From Anaeromyces robustus (Eukaryota; Neocallimastigomycota; Neocallimastigomycetes; Neocallimastigales; Neocallimastigaceae): 64,000 nucleotides of DNA. The stretch lies in assembly GCA_002104895.1 (NCBI GenBank), contig MCFG01000004.1:93501-157500 (forward strand), in the 5' to 3' direction. Positions 42,755 to 54,550 of the stretch are shown piece by piece. The position numbers and the translations under genes are program-made. Position 1 is the first letter of the stretch. Each line of letters begins with the position of its first letter. The notes under the pieces are model-generated. The model saw only the letters and a program-made list of their open reading frames with translations, was not told where the DNA came from and did not search any database.

Positions 42755-42938
42755 GATTAATATTTTGTTGATAATTTAAAATAATTAATAATAAAAAACT
42801 ATATGAAAATTTTTATTTATTGTACCTTTTTTACTCCAGATTCCTAAAAAAAAATAAATATAAAAATTATTAAATAATTATTAATATTTCAGACAGTATA
42901 TAGTTATTTTTTAACGTTTTGATATAATGAAAAAGAAA

Positions 42939-42974
<36 letters not shown>

Positions 42975-44548
42975 AAGAGAATTAATTATTGTATATAAAA
43001 TATTTCTTAGCAAACCAGGTGCTTCTTCTTTTCCTTCAACTATCATAATTATTAATAGTTATGAAATAGAATATCATAATATCATATCTATTAATGAAAG
43101 TGGAAATGTTTTTATAATTATTTATTATATTGATTTACCAGTATATGTTTTGCCACTACTTGTAACACCAGTTGCAAATATTAAACAATTGATTTTATCA
43201 ACTAAGAAATTTTTAATCTTAATATAATTTAAATTGAATATATAAAATATGTTATATATTTGATATTAATTTTAACAAAATTAATTTAATAACAATAATA
43301 ATAATAATAAATGATAATAGAATATATGTGTAATAATGAAGTTAATATTAAAATAAGGTTTTAGTTAAAATTATACATTATCATTAAATTTATAATATTT
43401 AAAAAAAAGAAAGAAAAAAAAATTACTATAAATTATTATCAAAAAATTGATGTATAATTTAAATTCTTTTTTTAAAAAAAAAATTGCTTAGCAAAAAATA
43501 ATTAAAAAAAAAAAGATTAATATATATATAAAGCATACCATAGGAAGTGCAATATCGTCATATATTTGTTCTTGAGTAGCATTTTGTGGAAATACTTTAT
43601 GAAATATATATTGTTCAGGCCCTTGTTTTCCATTTTTAAAAGCATTTGAATCCTAAAAATAAAAAAAAAAAAAAAAAAAAAATTAAAAAATTCAATTATT
43701 TAAAATCTATGTATATATAATTATTATTTTTTTTTTTAAGAAAATATAATAAATAAATTATTTAATTTATTATATATATGAAGTAATTATTAACTGTTGG
43801 AGCACGGATTTCAATTTCTTTTTCATTTAATATTTTACAATAAGAATCATCTATATTTTCAATTGGTTTAATTCTTAAGTATGTCTAATTTGTGTTGAAA
43901 AAAAGAGTATTTTTAGTTATAAAATTATCAATCAATAATAGTTTTATTTTATTATACAAATTAAAATTTATTTTCAATTTTTATTGCTTTTCTTGTCTAT
44001 CTTTATATCTTTTTTAATTTTGGTTTCATTTTATATATATCATACTTTGATTAGTTCTTCGGAATTTGAATTTGACGAGGTTTTTTTCTTTGGTGTTCTT
44101 AAAGTATTATAAATGGAATTTTTAAAATTGGATAATGAAAAACGCTTCTGAGATTTTGTTTTTCTTTTTATTTATTAATAAAATAATTTAATTTTTTTTA
44201 AAAAAAGAGATATTTGAATAAAATTATTATAAATTATTTATATATAATTTATTATATTATTAAATACATACCTTTGAGGAGGGGTATTGGAACTATATAA
44301 ATGAAAATTTATATTATTGTTATTAATATATAATTTTTATTATTATTGAAATAATTAAAAAAAATAATGAAAATTCATTATAATTTATAAATATAATTAG
44401 AATAAAAATATAATAAATGAATTCAATAAAAACTTGTTCAGAGAATGGAAATTTGTGAAATTAAAATTTCTAAATTAAATTTCTAAATTTTAAAATTTGA
44501 ATATTAATATTAATATAATTTAATTAGTTTATATTATTACCGAAGCAT
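38407..44548 (-). CDS. Kinesin-6 family motor (KIF20-like)
   Basis: Plus-end microtubule motor; kinesin-6 proteins act at the central spindle and in cytokinesis. Twenty-three exons, minus strand, 969 residues, all phases consistent: 44548-44541, 44292-44272, 44163-44046, 43884-43795, 43652-43539, 43217-43139, 43039-42972, 42843-42826, 42673-42592, 42467-42404, 42272-42158, 42037-41982, 41875-40843, 40724-40673, 40575-40535, 40435-40376, 40234-40169, 40065-40024, 39877-39836, 39549-39502, 39389-39306, 39153-38992 and 38853-38407. The motor carries P-loop GVTSSGKT (~134-141), switch I NQSSSRSHSIF, switch II DLAGSERA and closing YDETLTVLRFSATIKDV (~406). The GVT form of the P-loop and the inserted segment between motor strands are kinesin-6 traits. 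A Gln/Asn-rich linker follows, then coiled coil, then a disordered tail with about 23 consecutive Asn and a basic C-terminus. Confidence 0.88.
38598..38667. repeat. (ATT)n repeat coding for poly-Asn in the kinesin tail
   Basis: Pure triplet repeat, read on the minus strand as AAT codons. It lies in frame inside the last kinesin exon and gives a run of about 23 Asn. Being a multiple of three, length changes would not break the reading frame. Confidence 0.9.
39776..39832. repeat. (ATT)n microsatellite in a kinesin intron
   Basis: Pure ATT array of about 55 bases, placed in the intron immediately after the exon ending at 39836. It is one of several triplet arrays in introns of this gene (others near 40278-40318 and 42728-42755). 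Confidence 0.85.
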
Positions 44549-45647
44549 TTTTTTTTTTTTTTTTTTTTAATACATATATTTATTTTTTTAATAATAAAGA
44601 AGTATTTTATATATGATTTTATCTTTAATGGAAATAATTATGAAATTTATAGCATTATTTCAATATTAATTTTAATGTTATTAAATAATAAAGTTTAAAA
44701 AAAAAGTTTTTAAGTTACAATATAATTTTTGATAAAAATATATAACTATTTTTTTTATTAATAAAACCAAAAAGTATTATCCATTTAAGGTAAATATGAA
44801 AATTAAAAAAAAAAATATGAGAACAGATAGGGCCAAATTTCAAAAAAGAAAGAAAAAAAAATTAAAAAATTAAAAAAAATTAAAATAATAATTGTAATAA
44901 TTTGTAATAATAATAACTATTTTATTTAAAATAATGTTACAATTATTAATGTAATTAATAATATTTAATAAATAAATTAATAATATATATAAATATAGAT
45001 AATCTTTTTTGAAATAAAGCATTATTTAAATTAAATGAAAATAATGTAATTAAATTTTTATAAATCATAATTTTGATATATAAAAGATATATAATTATTA
45101 GCTTAATAATAATATATTTTTATCAAATACTATATCAAAATGTTAATAATAATATAATATATATATATATATTTATATATAATTTATTTTAAACATTTTT
45201 TTCTATTATCTCTTTTTTTTATTCATAATTAAATTCATTGTAATACTCTAAAATTTTAATAAAATAAATTTTAACATAATTATTATATTATTAGTTTTAT
45301 CAATTAATATCGAACAAGATAATTAAAAATGCATTTAAATGAAATAAGGTATAAATTAAATATTTGCTTATCCAGATATTTAATGAATATCAATGATATG
45401 CTAATAAGTTATTTATTTATTTATTTATTTATTATTTATATTATTAGTATTAGTTAAAATATGACGTAATAATAAATAATAATAGTTTACTGGATCATAA
45501 ATTTTTAGTATAAATAAAATAATTTTTACAGTACAAAATTTTTATTTTATTCGAATGAATGTAATATTATTAAATTTTTGTTAATAATCAAATATAGAAC
45601 TCAAATCAATAATAAAACATCGAAAATTGAAAATATTATTGAATATT

Positions 45648-45682
<35 letters not shown>

Positions 45683-45989
45683 CAGCCTTAATAGAGAAAA
45701 TTTATTATTAATTTTAAAAATTCAAAAAGATTCCTTTTTAATAACAAATAAAGTTTTTTATCATTTAATAGCTTTTAAATATTTTGAAATCATTTTCCAT
45801 AACAATTATTTTGCAAAAAATTATATAAAAATATTCTTTTTATATATTATAATATAAACCACTTAAAGATATCATAAATAAAATATATATATATAATTAT
45901 ATAGTCGAACAAAAATAATAATAATAATTTTGTAATGATTTTTTTCATAGAAAGTAAAATTATTTTTAAAAACATAAAGGATATATTAT
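44549..45989. other. Intergenic AT-rich stretch upstream of kinesin
   Basis: No gene is seen. Poly-A tract at 45654-45681. The reading frame crossing it (45627-45857) has no start context or domain and is Lys/Ile-rich by composition alone. The kinesin promoter should lie at the left side. Confidence 0.5.
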
Positions 45990-46560
45990 TATGCCTATCA
46001 GGATTAATAAAATGGAGAGATTAAAATTCCATAAGGATTATGATTAGGAAAACCATAATTTTTTATGTATGTTCGAAAAAATAATCAATATCTATTTAAG
46101 AGAATTATTTAAAAATATAAAATGAAAATGGTGAAATTATTATGTTCAAGAAAATCATATTATTTTAAATATTAAAGATTATATGGTAATGAAAGCATAT
46201 ATTCAATTGCAATTACTATATAGTAACAATATAATAATTGTAAAATATTTTATAGAATATGCTTATGAAAATAATAATATTATTGAATCTATGAATAATT
46301 CTTTTATAATTGATTATAATAATTTATTAATAAATTAGAAATGATTGAATTAATCCGGAATATATTAAGAAAAATCATATTATTTTAAATTTAAATTATT
46401 TTTTTTTGATTACACTCCATTTTTAATTGCTCTAGAAAAAAATATGAACTATGCCCAAGAAAATCATATTATTTTAAATATAGATAGTAAAAATAGTAAT
46501 TATTTATTACAAGCTATTGAAAATAATAATTTAAAAACTAAAAAATACTGGATATAATGA
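45990..46560 (+). pseudogene. Decayed ankyrin-repeat gene fragment
   Basis: Three copies of a sequence translating as (Q)ENHIILNI occur near 46148, 46372 and 46456. They are followed by ankyrin-like phrases in different frames: YGNESIYSIAI, KYFIEYAYENNNIIE and NSNYLLQAIENNN. Stops and frame changes interrupt every unit, and one unit is broken by a T-rich run. In anaerobic fungi, ankyrin proteins with units of the NIKDNNGNYPLLxAI kind are numerous (family knowledge), so this reads as a dead member. The boundaries are approximate. Confidence 0.6.
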
Positions 46561-47117
46561 TATTATTTAAGTTTTTTTTTTTTTTTTTTTTTTTGAATTT
46601 CAATGAAATAAGTTTATAGAAAATTACTTAGTCCTTTATTATTAAATATTTTATCCATAAATAATTATAAGATTATATTATAAATATATAATACTTAAAT
46701 AAATTAATTATTTGAATGAAAGTAAAGTTTATATTAATAAAATTATTTTATTTTTAAAACAATTATATTAAATAATTTATTTATATATTATTAAAATTTG
46801 TATATTTTTATTATTTTTTTATTTATCCAATAAAACTATCCAAAATTAATTAATTAATACTATTATAAAAATTATATAAATTAGAGTTGTACTCCTATTT
46901 TTAATAACATAAAAAATTATAATAAAATCTAATTTTTTTAAAATTTTTCTTTATTCTATATATATTATTTATATGTTATAGAATAAAAAGTTATATTTTT
47001 GAATAAATCATTTTTTATTTAAAAATAATCATTTTTTATTTAAAAACATTTTGATATTATTTTCATTTATTACTTTTTTTTATTTATATTGCTTATAAAT
47101 AAAATAAATAATAAAGA
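46561..47117. other. Intergenic AT-rich stretch upstream of the CotH-dockerin gene
   Basis: T24 run at 46571-46594, otherwise A/T-rich with no recognisable element. The promoter of the downstream gene must lie here. Confidence 0.5.
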
Positions 47118-47541
47118 ATGTTTAAGAAATTTTTATTATTACTTTCTTTGAGTAAGTATAATGATAATTATTCATTAATATATTATAAAAAAATAAAAAT
47201 AATTAAATTATTGAATAATTTTAATTATTTTTAGTTTTGATAATCGAAGCAAAGTTCTTAGATAATCTTGATAGAACTTTTAATTATGGTGACAATAAAG
47301 TACTTGAAGTATCATTTGATATGACAGATGATGACTATAAAGAAGTTATAGAAAATGCTCAGGTTAGTCAGAATGATTTCATTACTGGAAATTTTAAAAA
47401 CGTCAATGTTAGAGTGAATTTCACTATTACAGATAATGGGTAAATTGAAATAATATTTAAAAATTGTGCATAAAAATATAAATTTTATTAAATTATTATT
47501 ATTATTATCCTTATCCTTATTATTATTGCTATTATATAATA

Positions 47542-47588
<47 letters not shown>

Positions 47589-48045
47589 ATAATAATAATA
47601 ATAATACATATTAATAATACATATTAATATTAAATGTTTATATAAATAATAATAATATATATTATTTGATTTTAAATATATAGTAAAACTATATTTTTCC
47701 CAGAAACCACTCTTCAACTTGATGGAAATTATGCTAGATCTTTCAGTAAACCAAATTTCAATATTAAGCTTCCAACTGAATACAATAACAGAAAAAATTT
47801 TCATCTTCATAGTAGTGTTAATGATAAATCACACATTAAACAAAAACTTGTATGTGATATTCTTAATAGGGTTGGTTTACCATCGACTCAAAGTACATTT
47901 GTTAGACTTACAATTAATGGAAACTTATATGGATTGTAAATATTATAAAATTGAAATTGTAATTAATAATATAATAATAATAATAATAATAATAATGATA
48001 AATAATAATAATAATAGTGATGATAAATAATAATAATAATAGTGA

Positions 48046-48138
<93 letters not shown>

Positions 48139-49469
48139 GTAATGATAATGATAAACAATAATAATGATGATGTTAATGATAAATAGTAATAATAATGATA
48201 AATATTATAATAAAAAAATTAATATTTCTTTTTTTTTTTTATTTTATTTTTAGATATACTTTAATGGATACTCCTGAACCAAGTAATATCAAAAGACTTT
48301 ATAACACCAAAAAAGATGATTTAAAAATTATTCAATGTAAATATACTGGATTTACATTTACTTATGGTACTGCAAATTACTGTGTTAGTGATGATAGTGA
48401 TGATAAATCAAATATACAAGAGTTTAATGAATTTTTAGCAGAAGTTGATAAAGCTCAAACAATTGAGGACTTGGAAAAAATTATGAATATTGATATATTT
48501 TTAAAATACATTGCCATTGATTGGATTATTGGATCCTCTGATCATTTATTAATCAATGGGAATAATGTCTATTTCTATAAAAGCGAAATTAATAATAAAT
48601 GGGATATAATTTATTATGATTTTGATAATACATTTGGTCAAGGTATTGGTGATTGGGTTTGGACTAATGGTAAAAATAAAGATATTAAGGAGTATTATAA
48701 ATTATCTTTCAAACAATTTACTAATGACCAAAGAATTTTTGATGTTGCTGTTAATAATGATGATACTAGATTTATACAAAATCTTAAAGATATTTTAACT
48801 TTTGGTTTTAATCCAGTCCTTTTAAATTTACATATTAATAATATCAAAGAATTAATTGATCCATATATTAGAGAAGAATTCACTTCTGTTAATGATCAAT
48901 TACCAGGTAGAATTAATAAAAAAGGTTTATCTATGGAGTCATCCTATGAAGAATACCAAATGGCTACTGAATATAAGACTACTAATTATACTGATATTTC
49001 AGGTCAAATTAATTTTGTTCCAGGTATTAAATTTTGGATTGAAAATTCATTTGAAAATGTTTGTAATCAGTATAAATTTGATAAAGATGAAATTTTAGAT
49101 AATGCAGTTACTTTAACTCCAATATCTTTCTTTACTAGAATAAAGAATGGAGAATTACCGTATGATGATAATTCTATTGGACAGTCAGCAGTTGAAGAAC
49201 CAAAACCAGCTGAAGAAAAATGTTGGTCTGAAGAGCAAGGCTTTCCATGTTGTAAAGGATGTGTAGTTATTTATACTGAAAATAATGAAAAATGGGGAAT
49301 AGAAAATGATGAATGGTGTGGTATTAATAAAACAACATGTCAAGAAGATTATTGTAATAAAAATAATGAATATGAATGTTGTGAAACTTGTACAGAGTAT
49401 TTTAGCGATAATACTGGCAGATATGGATATGAAAATGAAAAATGGTGTCTTCTTAAAGATAGTTGCTAA
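47118..49469 (+). CDS. Secreted CotH-kinase-domain protein with two fungal dockerins
   Basis: Four exons: 47118-47151, 47235-47439, 47684-47935 and 48254-49469, giving 568 residues with matching phases. An N-terminal signal peptide (MFKKFLLLLSLILIIEA) is split by the first intron. The middle is a CotH kinase fold: FVRLTINGNLYGLYTLMDTP, then the active-site region DHLLINGN (~260) and YYDFDNTFG. CotH proteins are atypical secreted or surface kinases named from bacterial spore coats. The C-terminus has two Cys-rich modules (about 486-523 and 527-568) of the pattern CWSEEQGFPCC...WGIENDEWCGI and CCETC...YGYENEKWCL, which are CBM10-like fungal dockerins. Dockerins dock enzymes onto the extracellular cellulosome, so the protein is probably a cellulosome component. 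The second module looks slightly more diverged. Its phosphorylation target is unknown. Confidence 0.92.
48049..48137. repeat. (AAT)n microsatellite in intron 3 of the CotH-dockerin gene
   Basis: About 90 bases of AAT units, preceded and followed by degenerate AAT/GAT units covering most of the intron 47936-48253. Confidence 0.9.
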
Positions 49470-49595
49470 ATAAATAAATAAATAAAAATATTTAAAAATT
49501 ATTAATAGATTTTTAGATATATTTAATAAATGCATCATACATATATATTTTAAAATAAAATTATTAATTATTAATTTAAGAAAAATATAACAAAA

Positions 49596-49632
<37 letters not shown>

Positions 49633-50424
49633 ATAACTTATTTATATATAGAGTTATTATAATATCATTCAAAATGTAAATAAAAACAAAAACACTAACA
49701 CTGAAATAAAAATATAATTAATTTTATTTTTTAATTATATATATACTTTGCCTATTTTAATGAAAAATAAAAATTAAAGAATTAAACAATAAAAATAACA
49801 TAAAATTAATAAAGAATAAAAAAAATAAAAAAAAATACTATTAAATATTATATATATATAATATATATATTTAAATACTTTTAATTATTATGTAATTTAT
49901 ATATATATAAAAATTGTTTAAATTAAAGAATTAGGTTTATTTTAGCTCTCTCTTACTTAATTTTCAAAATTATCCAATCTAAAGTTATTTTTTTAATAAA
50001 TTTTTATATAGGTAAAATAAATTTGATTGTCTTTTTTTATAATTATAACATATATTTTAAGGTATTAATAAATAGAAGAAATATAACTTCAGTATATTTT
50101 TTTATTCATCTTTGAAGACAATATAGATAAAAAAAAAATTTATTTAGTTTAATAATAAATATTATTGTTACATTATTTTTATTAATTTAATTATTTCTAA
50201 TATAATAAAAAAAAATTATGTTGTAATAAAAAATAAAATTATTGGTTTAAAGATTTTTTTGTTTACAAAATAATCAAAAAAAAAAATTATTATATTAATA
50301 ATTTTTTTTTAGAGAAGTTCTTTTAATTTATCTTTATTTAGTAAAAAGAAATTCATTATTAAACACAATTATAAAATTATAAAATGAAGGAAAAAGAAAA
50401 AATTTACTTATTTTTATTTATCAA

Positions 50425-50455
<31 letters not shown>

Positions 50456-50556
50456 CTAAATAAATAAATAAAAGCTAAAGAATTTTTTTTTCATGGTCTA
50501 ATATATAGAAATATTATTTACAATATAATTTAAGTTTTTTTTTATGTTTATATTTT

Positions 50557-50608
<52 letters not shown>

Positions 50609-51705
50609 ATAGCATTATAGATAATGTGTAAATAATCTTTTATTAATTGTTATTATTATAAACTATTAATAGTAATTATTATTTGTTATAAAATTTTCTT
50701 TTATATATTAAAAGTATATATATACTTTATATATTTATTAATAAATATAGCAATATATATTTAATGTATTCATAAATCAATATAACAATTTAATTGTCTA
50801 TTTATTATGCTATAATTTATAATATTGATTAATTTATTAATTATGTAATATTAATTATATTGTAACTTGATATTTAATTTGATATTTTTTTCCTTTTTTT
50901 TTTTTTTTTTTTTTTTTTTAAGTTCTTTATGGGCTTGTATTTTAGAATTGTTTATTTTAAAATATTTTTAAAAAAAAAAGTTATAATAAACAATTCTAAA
51001 AATTCAAGCAGTTAATATAAATTGATTATATTGTAATATATACAAGTATTAATTAATATAATTATTTATATTAATTGAATAAAATTATTGGTATATAAAA
51101 TGTATAAAATGTAACAAAAATGTACTATACATATTTAAAAATAATTATTAAGAGAAATATTATTTATAGTTTTTGTTTTATATTTATATATTGATAAATA
51201 TGATAAATATATATTTATTATATATTATAATATATGCTTGAATATATACTATTATTTAATTATTCAATATAATACTTTAACTTTATTACTATAGCGAAGC
51301 AGAAGAAAGTAATAAAATAAATATATTATATAATAATTTTAGCTATATATACATGTATAATATAATATATTATATTATATAATTTCATTCTTTGTTTCAA
51401 TTTATTTCTTCTTTTAATATTCTTCCGGAATAGTCCTTTATTTCTCTTTTATTTTTCTTTTCTTTTTTTTTTTTTTTTTTCTTTACTTATTCTTTTATTT
51501 TTATTTTTATCTTTTTTTTTTTCAATCTTATTGATTATCATATTTTTTTATTTTTAAAATCTTAATTATTTATAAAATTCTTTATATTTTAAATTTTAAA
51601 TAAATTTGTTTTATAATTTATTATTTTTATTTTTATTTTAATAGCATTACAAATTTCAATTTAAGAAATAACAGATAAAAATAAAAATAAAAATATTGTT
51701 TGAAA
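49470..51705. other. Intergenic between the two CotH genes
   Basis: No gene is seen. It holds a poly-A tract at about 49600-49630, an AAAT tract at 50424-50470, an (AAT)n tract at about 50560-50603, a poly-T run ending near 50919, and an imperfect inverted repeat at 50933-51009 (listed separately). The last 300 bases are pyrimidine-rich on the plus strand and presumably hold the promoter and leader of the downstream gene. Confidence 0.55.
50933..51009. repeat. Inverted repeat, ~24-bp arms
   Basis: The arms 50933-50956 and 50985-51009 pair along their whole length (GCTTG, then TTTTAGAATTGTTTATT and its complement), with a 2-versus-3-base bulge and a ~28-base loop. It directly follows a T-run. 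It may be a transposon relic or a hairpin; nothing decides between them. Confidence 0.6.
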
Positions 51706-54072
51706 ATGAAAAGATTTTCTCTTATACATTTTTTCAGTAGTACACTACTGACCACTTTATTTTTAGGAAGTAAGGCCAATAGTGATTATTTAAAAAATGT
51801 TGAACGTGGTGAATTATTTTTAAAAACTGATTTTAATGTCGCACAATTTAATATGACTATTATTCAAAGTCAATTTGATAAATTACTTGAATCTGCTAAT
51901 ACTATTTATGATAATGAAAATCTTGAAGCTAAGGTTCAAGGTAAATTGAAAATTGGAATCAATAGTAAAGAAATTTATGAAGATGGTGATACTCAGTTTG
52001 GTATTGGAGGTCAAAGTACTAGAGGTGCAAAAAAATTAAATTTTAATGTTAAAATGGATAAAAAAAAATTAGGTAGAAAAAATTTACGTCTTCGTTCTGC
52101 TATGTTTGATCCTTCTTTCCTTCGTATAAAATTATCAACCGATATTCTTAATCGTATAGGTCTTAAGAGTATTTCTTCTAATTTTGCTGATGTGTTTATT
52201 AATGAGGATTATATGGGATTATACGTTCTTATTGATGCTTATAAGAATTCATGGCTTAAAGAATATTATAAATTAAAAAATGATCCCTCATACCAATTTT
52301 TCCAATGTAAAGTTGAAAAATGTGATCTTACTGAAAATAATGCTAAATTATGTATTTCGGATAGTAACTCAGATGAATTAGCTGAACCACCTTTAAATGA
52401 TGATATTGATAATCAAGATCCTGATAAAATTCGTTCAGAAAATATTCCTTTATTAGATTTTATGAAAGCTATTAACAGTAAGAAAACTCTTAATGAATTA
52501 AAAAAAATTATGGATGTTGATGTATTTATTAAAACTTGGATTTTTGAATGGCTTATTGGTTCTATTGATCATATGTTAGTTAATGGTAAAAATTATTATT
52601 TATTTAGGTATAATAATATTTGGATTCCATTAATTTATGATTTTGATACTACTTTTGGATTAGATATTGAAGGACAATTAAAAAGTCGTTATGGTAGTAA
52701 ACCAGCTGAAACTTTATTTAAAAATTGGTATGATGATCGTTATATTGTTGATTATTTAACTCAAGGTGAAAATGAATCACTTTTCTTAAATGCTCTTCAA
52801 AATATTCTTGATAATGCTTTTAATCCAGATCTACTTTTCCCACATATTGATAATTTAAAGAAATGGATTGATTCTTATGTTAAAAAAGATCGTACACCAG
52901 ATGCTAATGGTAAACTTCCAGGACGTATTAATATTAAGAAAAGATCTCTTTTTGCTGGTGATATTGACGATTACACTTATGATGATTATAAAAAGAATTC
53001 AGAATATACTACTATTAATAATGCTATAGGTATTAAACAATGGATTAAAGATCGTTATAAATATGTTTGTCGACATTATAATGTTAAATGTAAATCTAAA
53101 TTAATTTCTTTTGATAATACTACTACTACCACATCTAAGAAAACTACTACTACTACTACATCTAAAAAAACTACTACTACTACCACATCTAAGAAAACTA
53201 TTACTACTACTACATCTAAAAAAACTACACCAACCATCGTTAAGAAACAATGTGGTAGTACTAATGGTTCATGTAGTGAAGGTTATTGTTGTAGTAAATA
53301 TGGCTGGTGTGGTAAGACCCAAGACCATTGTGATATTAGTAAAGGTTGTCAAGAAAAGTTTGGTATATGTCAATCCTATAATTCAGGTTCTTCTACTACT
53401 ACTACTAAGAAAACTACCACCACTACTACTACTACTAAAAAAACTACTACAATCACTACTAAATCTAAGACACCTACCCCAACAACTATTAAGAAGCGTT
53501 GTGGTGGTACTAATGGTTCATGTAGTGAAGGTTACTGTTGTAGTAAATATGGTTGGTGTGGAAAAGAGCAAGATCATTGTGATATTGTTAAAGGTTGTCA
53601 AAAAATGTTTGGAATTTGTAAATCTTATAATTCAGTTTCTTCAACTACTACTACTACCACTACTACTAAATCTAATATTAAACCAACTAACGCTGAAGGT
53701 AAATGTGGTAAGGATTATGGTTCTTGTGGTAATAATGAATGTTGTAGTAAATCAGGTTGGTGTGGTAAATCAGATAAACATTGTGAAATTAGTCAAGGTT
53801 GTCAAAAAGAATTTGGTATTTGTTCTGATAATATAAAAACAACTACTAAAATAACAACTAAACCAATAACCACTAAAACTACAAAGAAAATCACATCTAC
53901 AACAAAGAAAAATACTTCTACTAATACTGTATCTACTGATGGAAAGTGTGGTGAAGGTCATGGTGTCTGTAGTAAAGGATTCTGTTGTAGTAAACTTGGT
54001 TGGTGTGGTACTTCAACTGAACATTGTGCAATTAGTAAAGGATGTCAAACTAATTATGGTATTTGTAACTAA
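51706..54072 (+). CDS. Secreted CotH-kinase-domain protein with four CBM18 chitin-binding modules
   Basis: Single exon, 788 residues. Start set at the ATG at 51706 (MKRFSLIHFF), which opens a signal peptide of about 25 residues. The CotH kinase fold follows (RGAKKLNFNVK, FADVFINEDYMGLYVLIDAY, DHMLVNGKNYYLF at ~288, IYDFDTTFG). From about residue 468 there are Thr/Lys-rich linkers, likely O-glycosylated. They separate four hevein-type CBM18 modules (about 514-556, 596-638, 665-707 and 746-788), each with the conserved pattern CG...C...CCSKxGWCG...HC...GCQ...GIC. CBM18 binds chitin, so the protein is probably fixed to the fungal wall or to chitin fragments. The first two modules are almost identical, indicating recent duplication. 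It is paralogous in its CotH part to the dockerin-bearing gene upstream but lacks introns and dockerins. Confidence 0.93.
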   Translation: MKRFSLIHFFSSTLLTTLFLGSKANSDYLKNVERGELFLKTDFNVAQFNMTIIQSQFDKLLESANTIYDNENLEAKVQGKLKIGINSKEIYEDGDTQFGIGGQSTRGAKKLNFNVKMDKKKLGRKNLRLRSAMFDPSFLRIKLSTDILNRIGLKSISSNFADVFINEDYMGLYVLIDAYKNSWLKEYYKLKNDPSYQFFQCKVEKCDLTENNAKLCISDSNSDELAEPPLNDDIDNQDPDKIRSENIPLLDFMKAINSKKTLNELKKIMDVDVFIKTWIFEWLIGSIDHMLVNGKNYYLFRYNNIWIPLIYDFDTTFGLDIEGQLKSRYGSKPAETLFKNWYDDRYIVDYLTQGENESLFLNALQNILDNAFNPDLLFPHIDNLKKWIDSYVKKDRTPDANGKLPGRINIKKRSLFAGDIDDYTYDDYKKNSEYTTINNAIGIKQWIKDRYKYVCRHYNVKCKSKLISFDNTTTTTSKKTTTTTTSKKTTTTTTSKKTITTTTSKKTTPTIVKKQCGSTNGSCSEGYCCSKYGWCGKTQDHCDISKGCQEKFGICQSYNSGSSTTTTKKTTTTTTTTKKTTTITTKSKTPTPTTIKKRCGGTNGSCSEGYCCSKYGWCGKEQDHCDIVKGCQKMFGICKSYNSVSSTTTTTTTTKSNIKPTNAEGKCGKDYGSCGNNECCSKSGWCGKSDKHCEISQGCQKEFGICSDNIKTTTKITTKPITTKTTKKITSTTKKNTSTNTVSTDGKCGEGHGVCSKGFCCSKLGWCGTSTEHCAISKGCQTNYGICN

Positions 54073-54518
54073 ATTAAAACATTTGAAAAAATTCATTAAA
54101 TATTTATAAACAATAATCTAAATATTTGTAATATGAATTTTTTTTTTTTACTATATAGTATAATATATATATATTATTTTTTTTTCCAATAGATAGATTT
54201 AATATTATTAATTATTTATAAATTAGTATAACTACTTTTGTATTAATATTTATCTTTTTTAATATAAAAGATACTAAATATAGAAAATTATAACAATATA
54301 AAATATTGAGAATATTGGTATTTTTAATATTTTTAATATTTTTAATATTTTAATATTGTCAATATTTAATATTTATATATATATGTAAATATCAAATATA
54401 TAATAAAATAACTATAGAAATATATAATATTTATAATATAAAATATTAACATAATTTATATTTCATATTAAAATTTTTGATTAACAAAATTATATAATTA
54501 TATAATTCATTATTTTTT

Positions 54519-54550
<32 letters not shown>

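Noticed and set aside
45627-45857. 76-residue frame crossing a poly-A run
   Set aside because: No family features, runs through a homopolymer, and composition equals the background.
47943-48158. Poly-Ile and poly-Tyr frames around 47312-48158
   Set aside because: Products of the AAT microsatellites in introns of the CotH-dockerin gene.
49185-49634. 149-residue minus-strand Phe/Ile-rich frame
   Set aside because: Antisense to the dockerin region and the adjacent poly-A tract; no conserved feature.
53111-53836. 241-residue plus-strand Leu/Val-rich frame
   Set aside because: An offset frame within the CotH-CBM18 coding sequence; its repeats mirror the Thr-linkers and CBM18 modules of the real frame.
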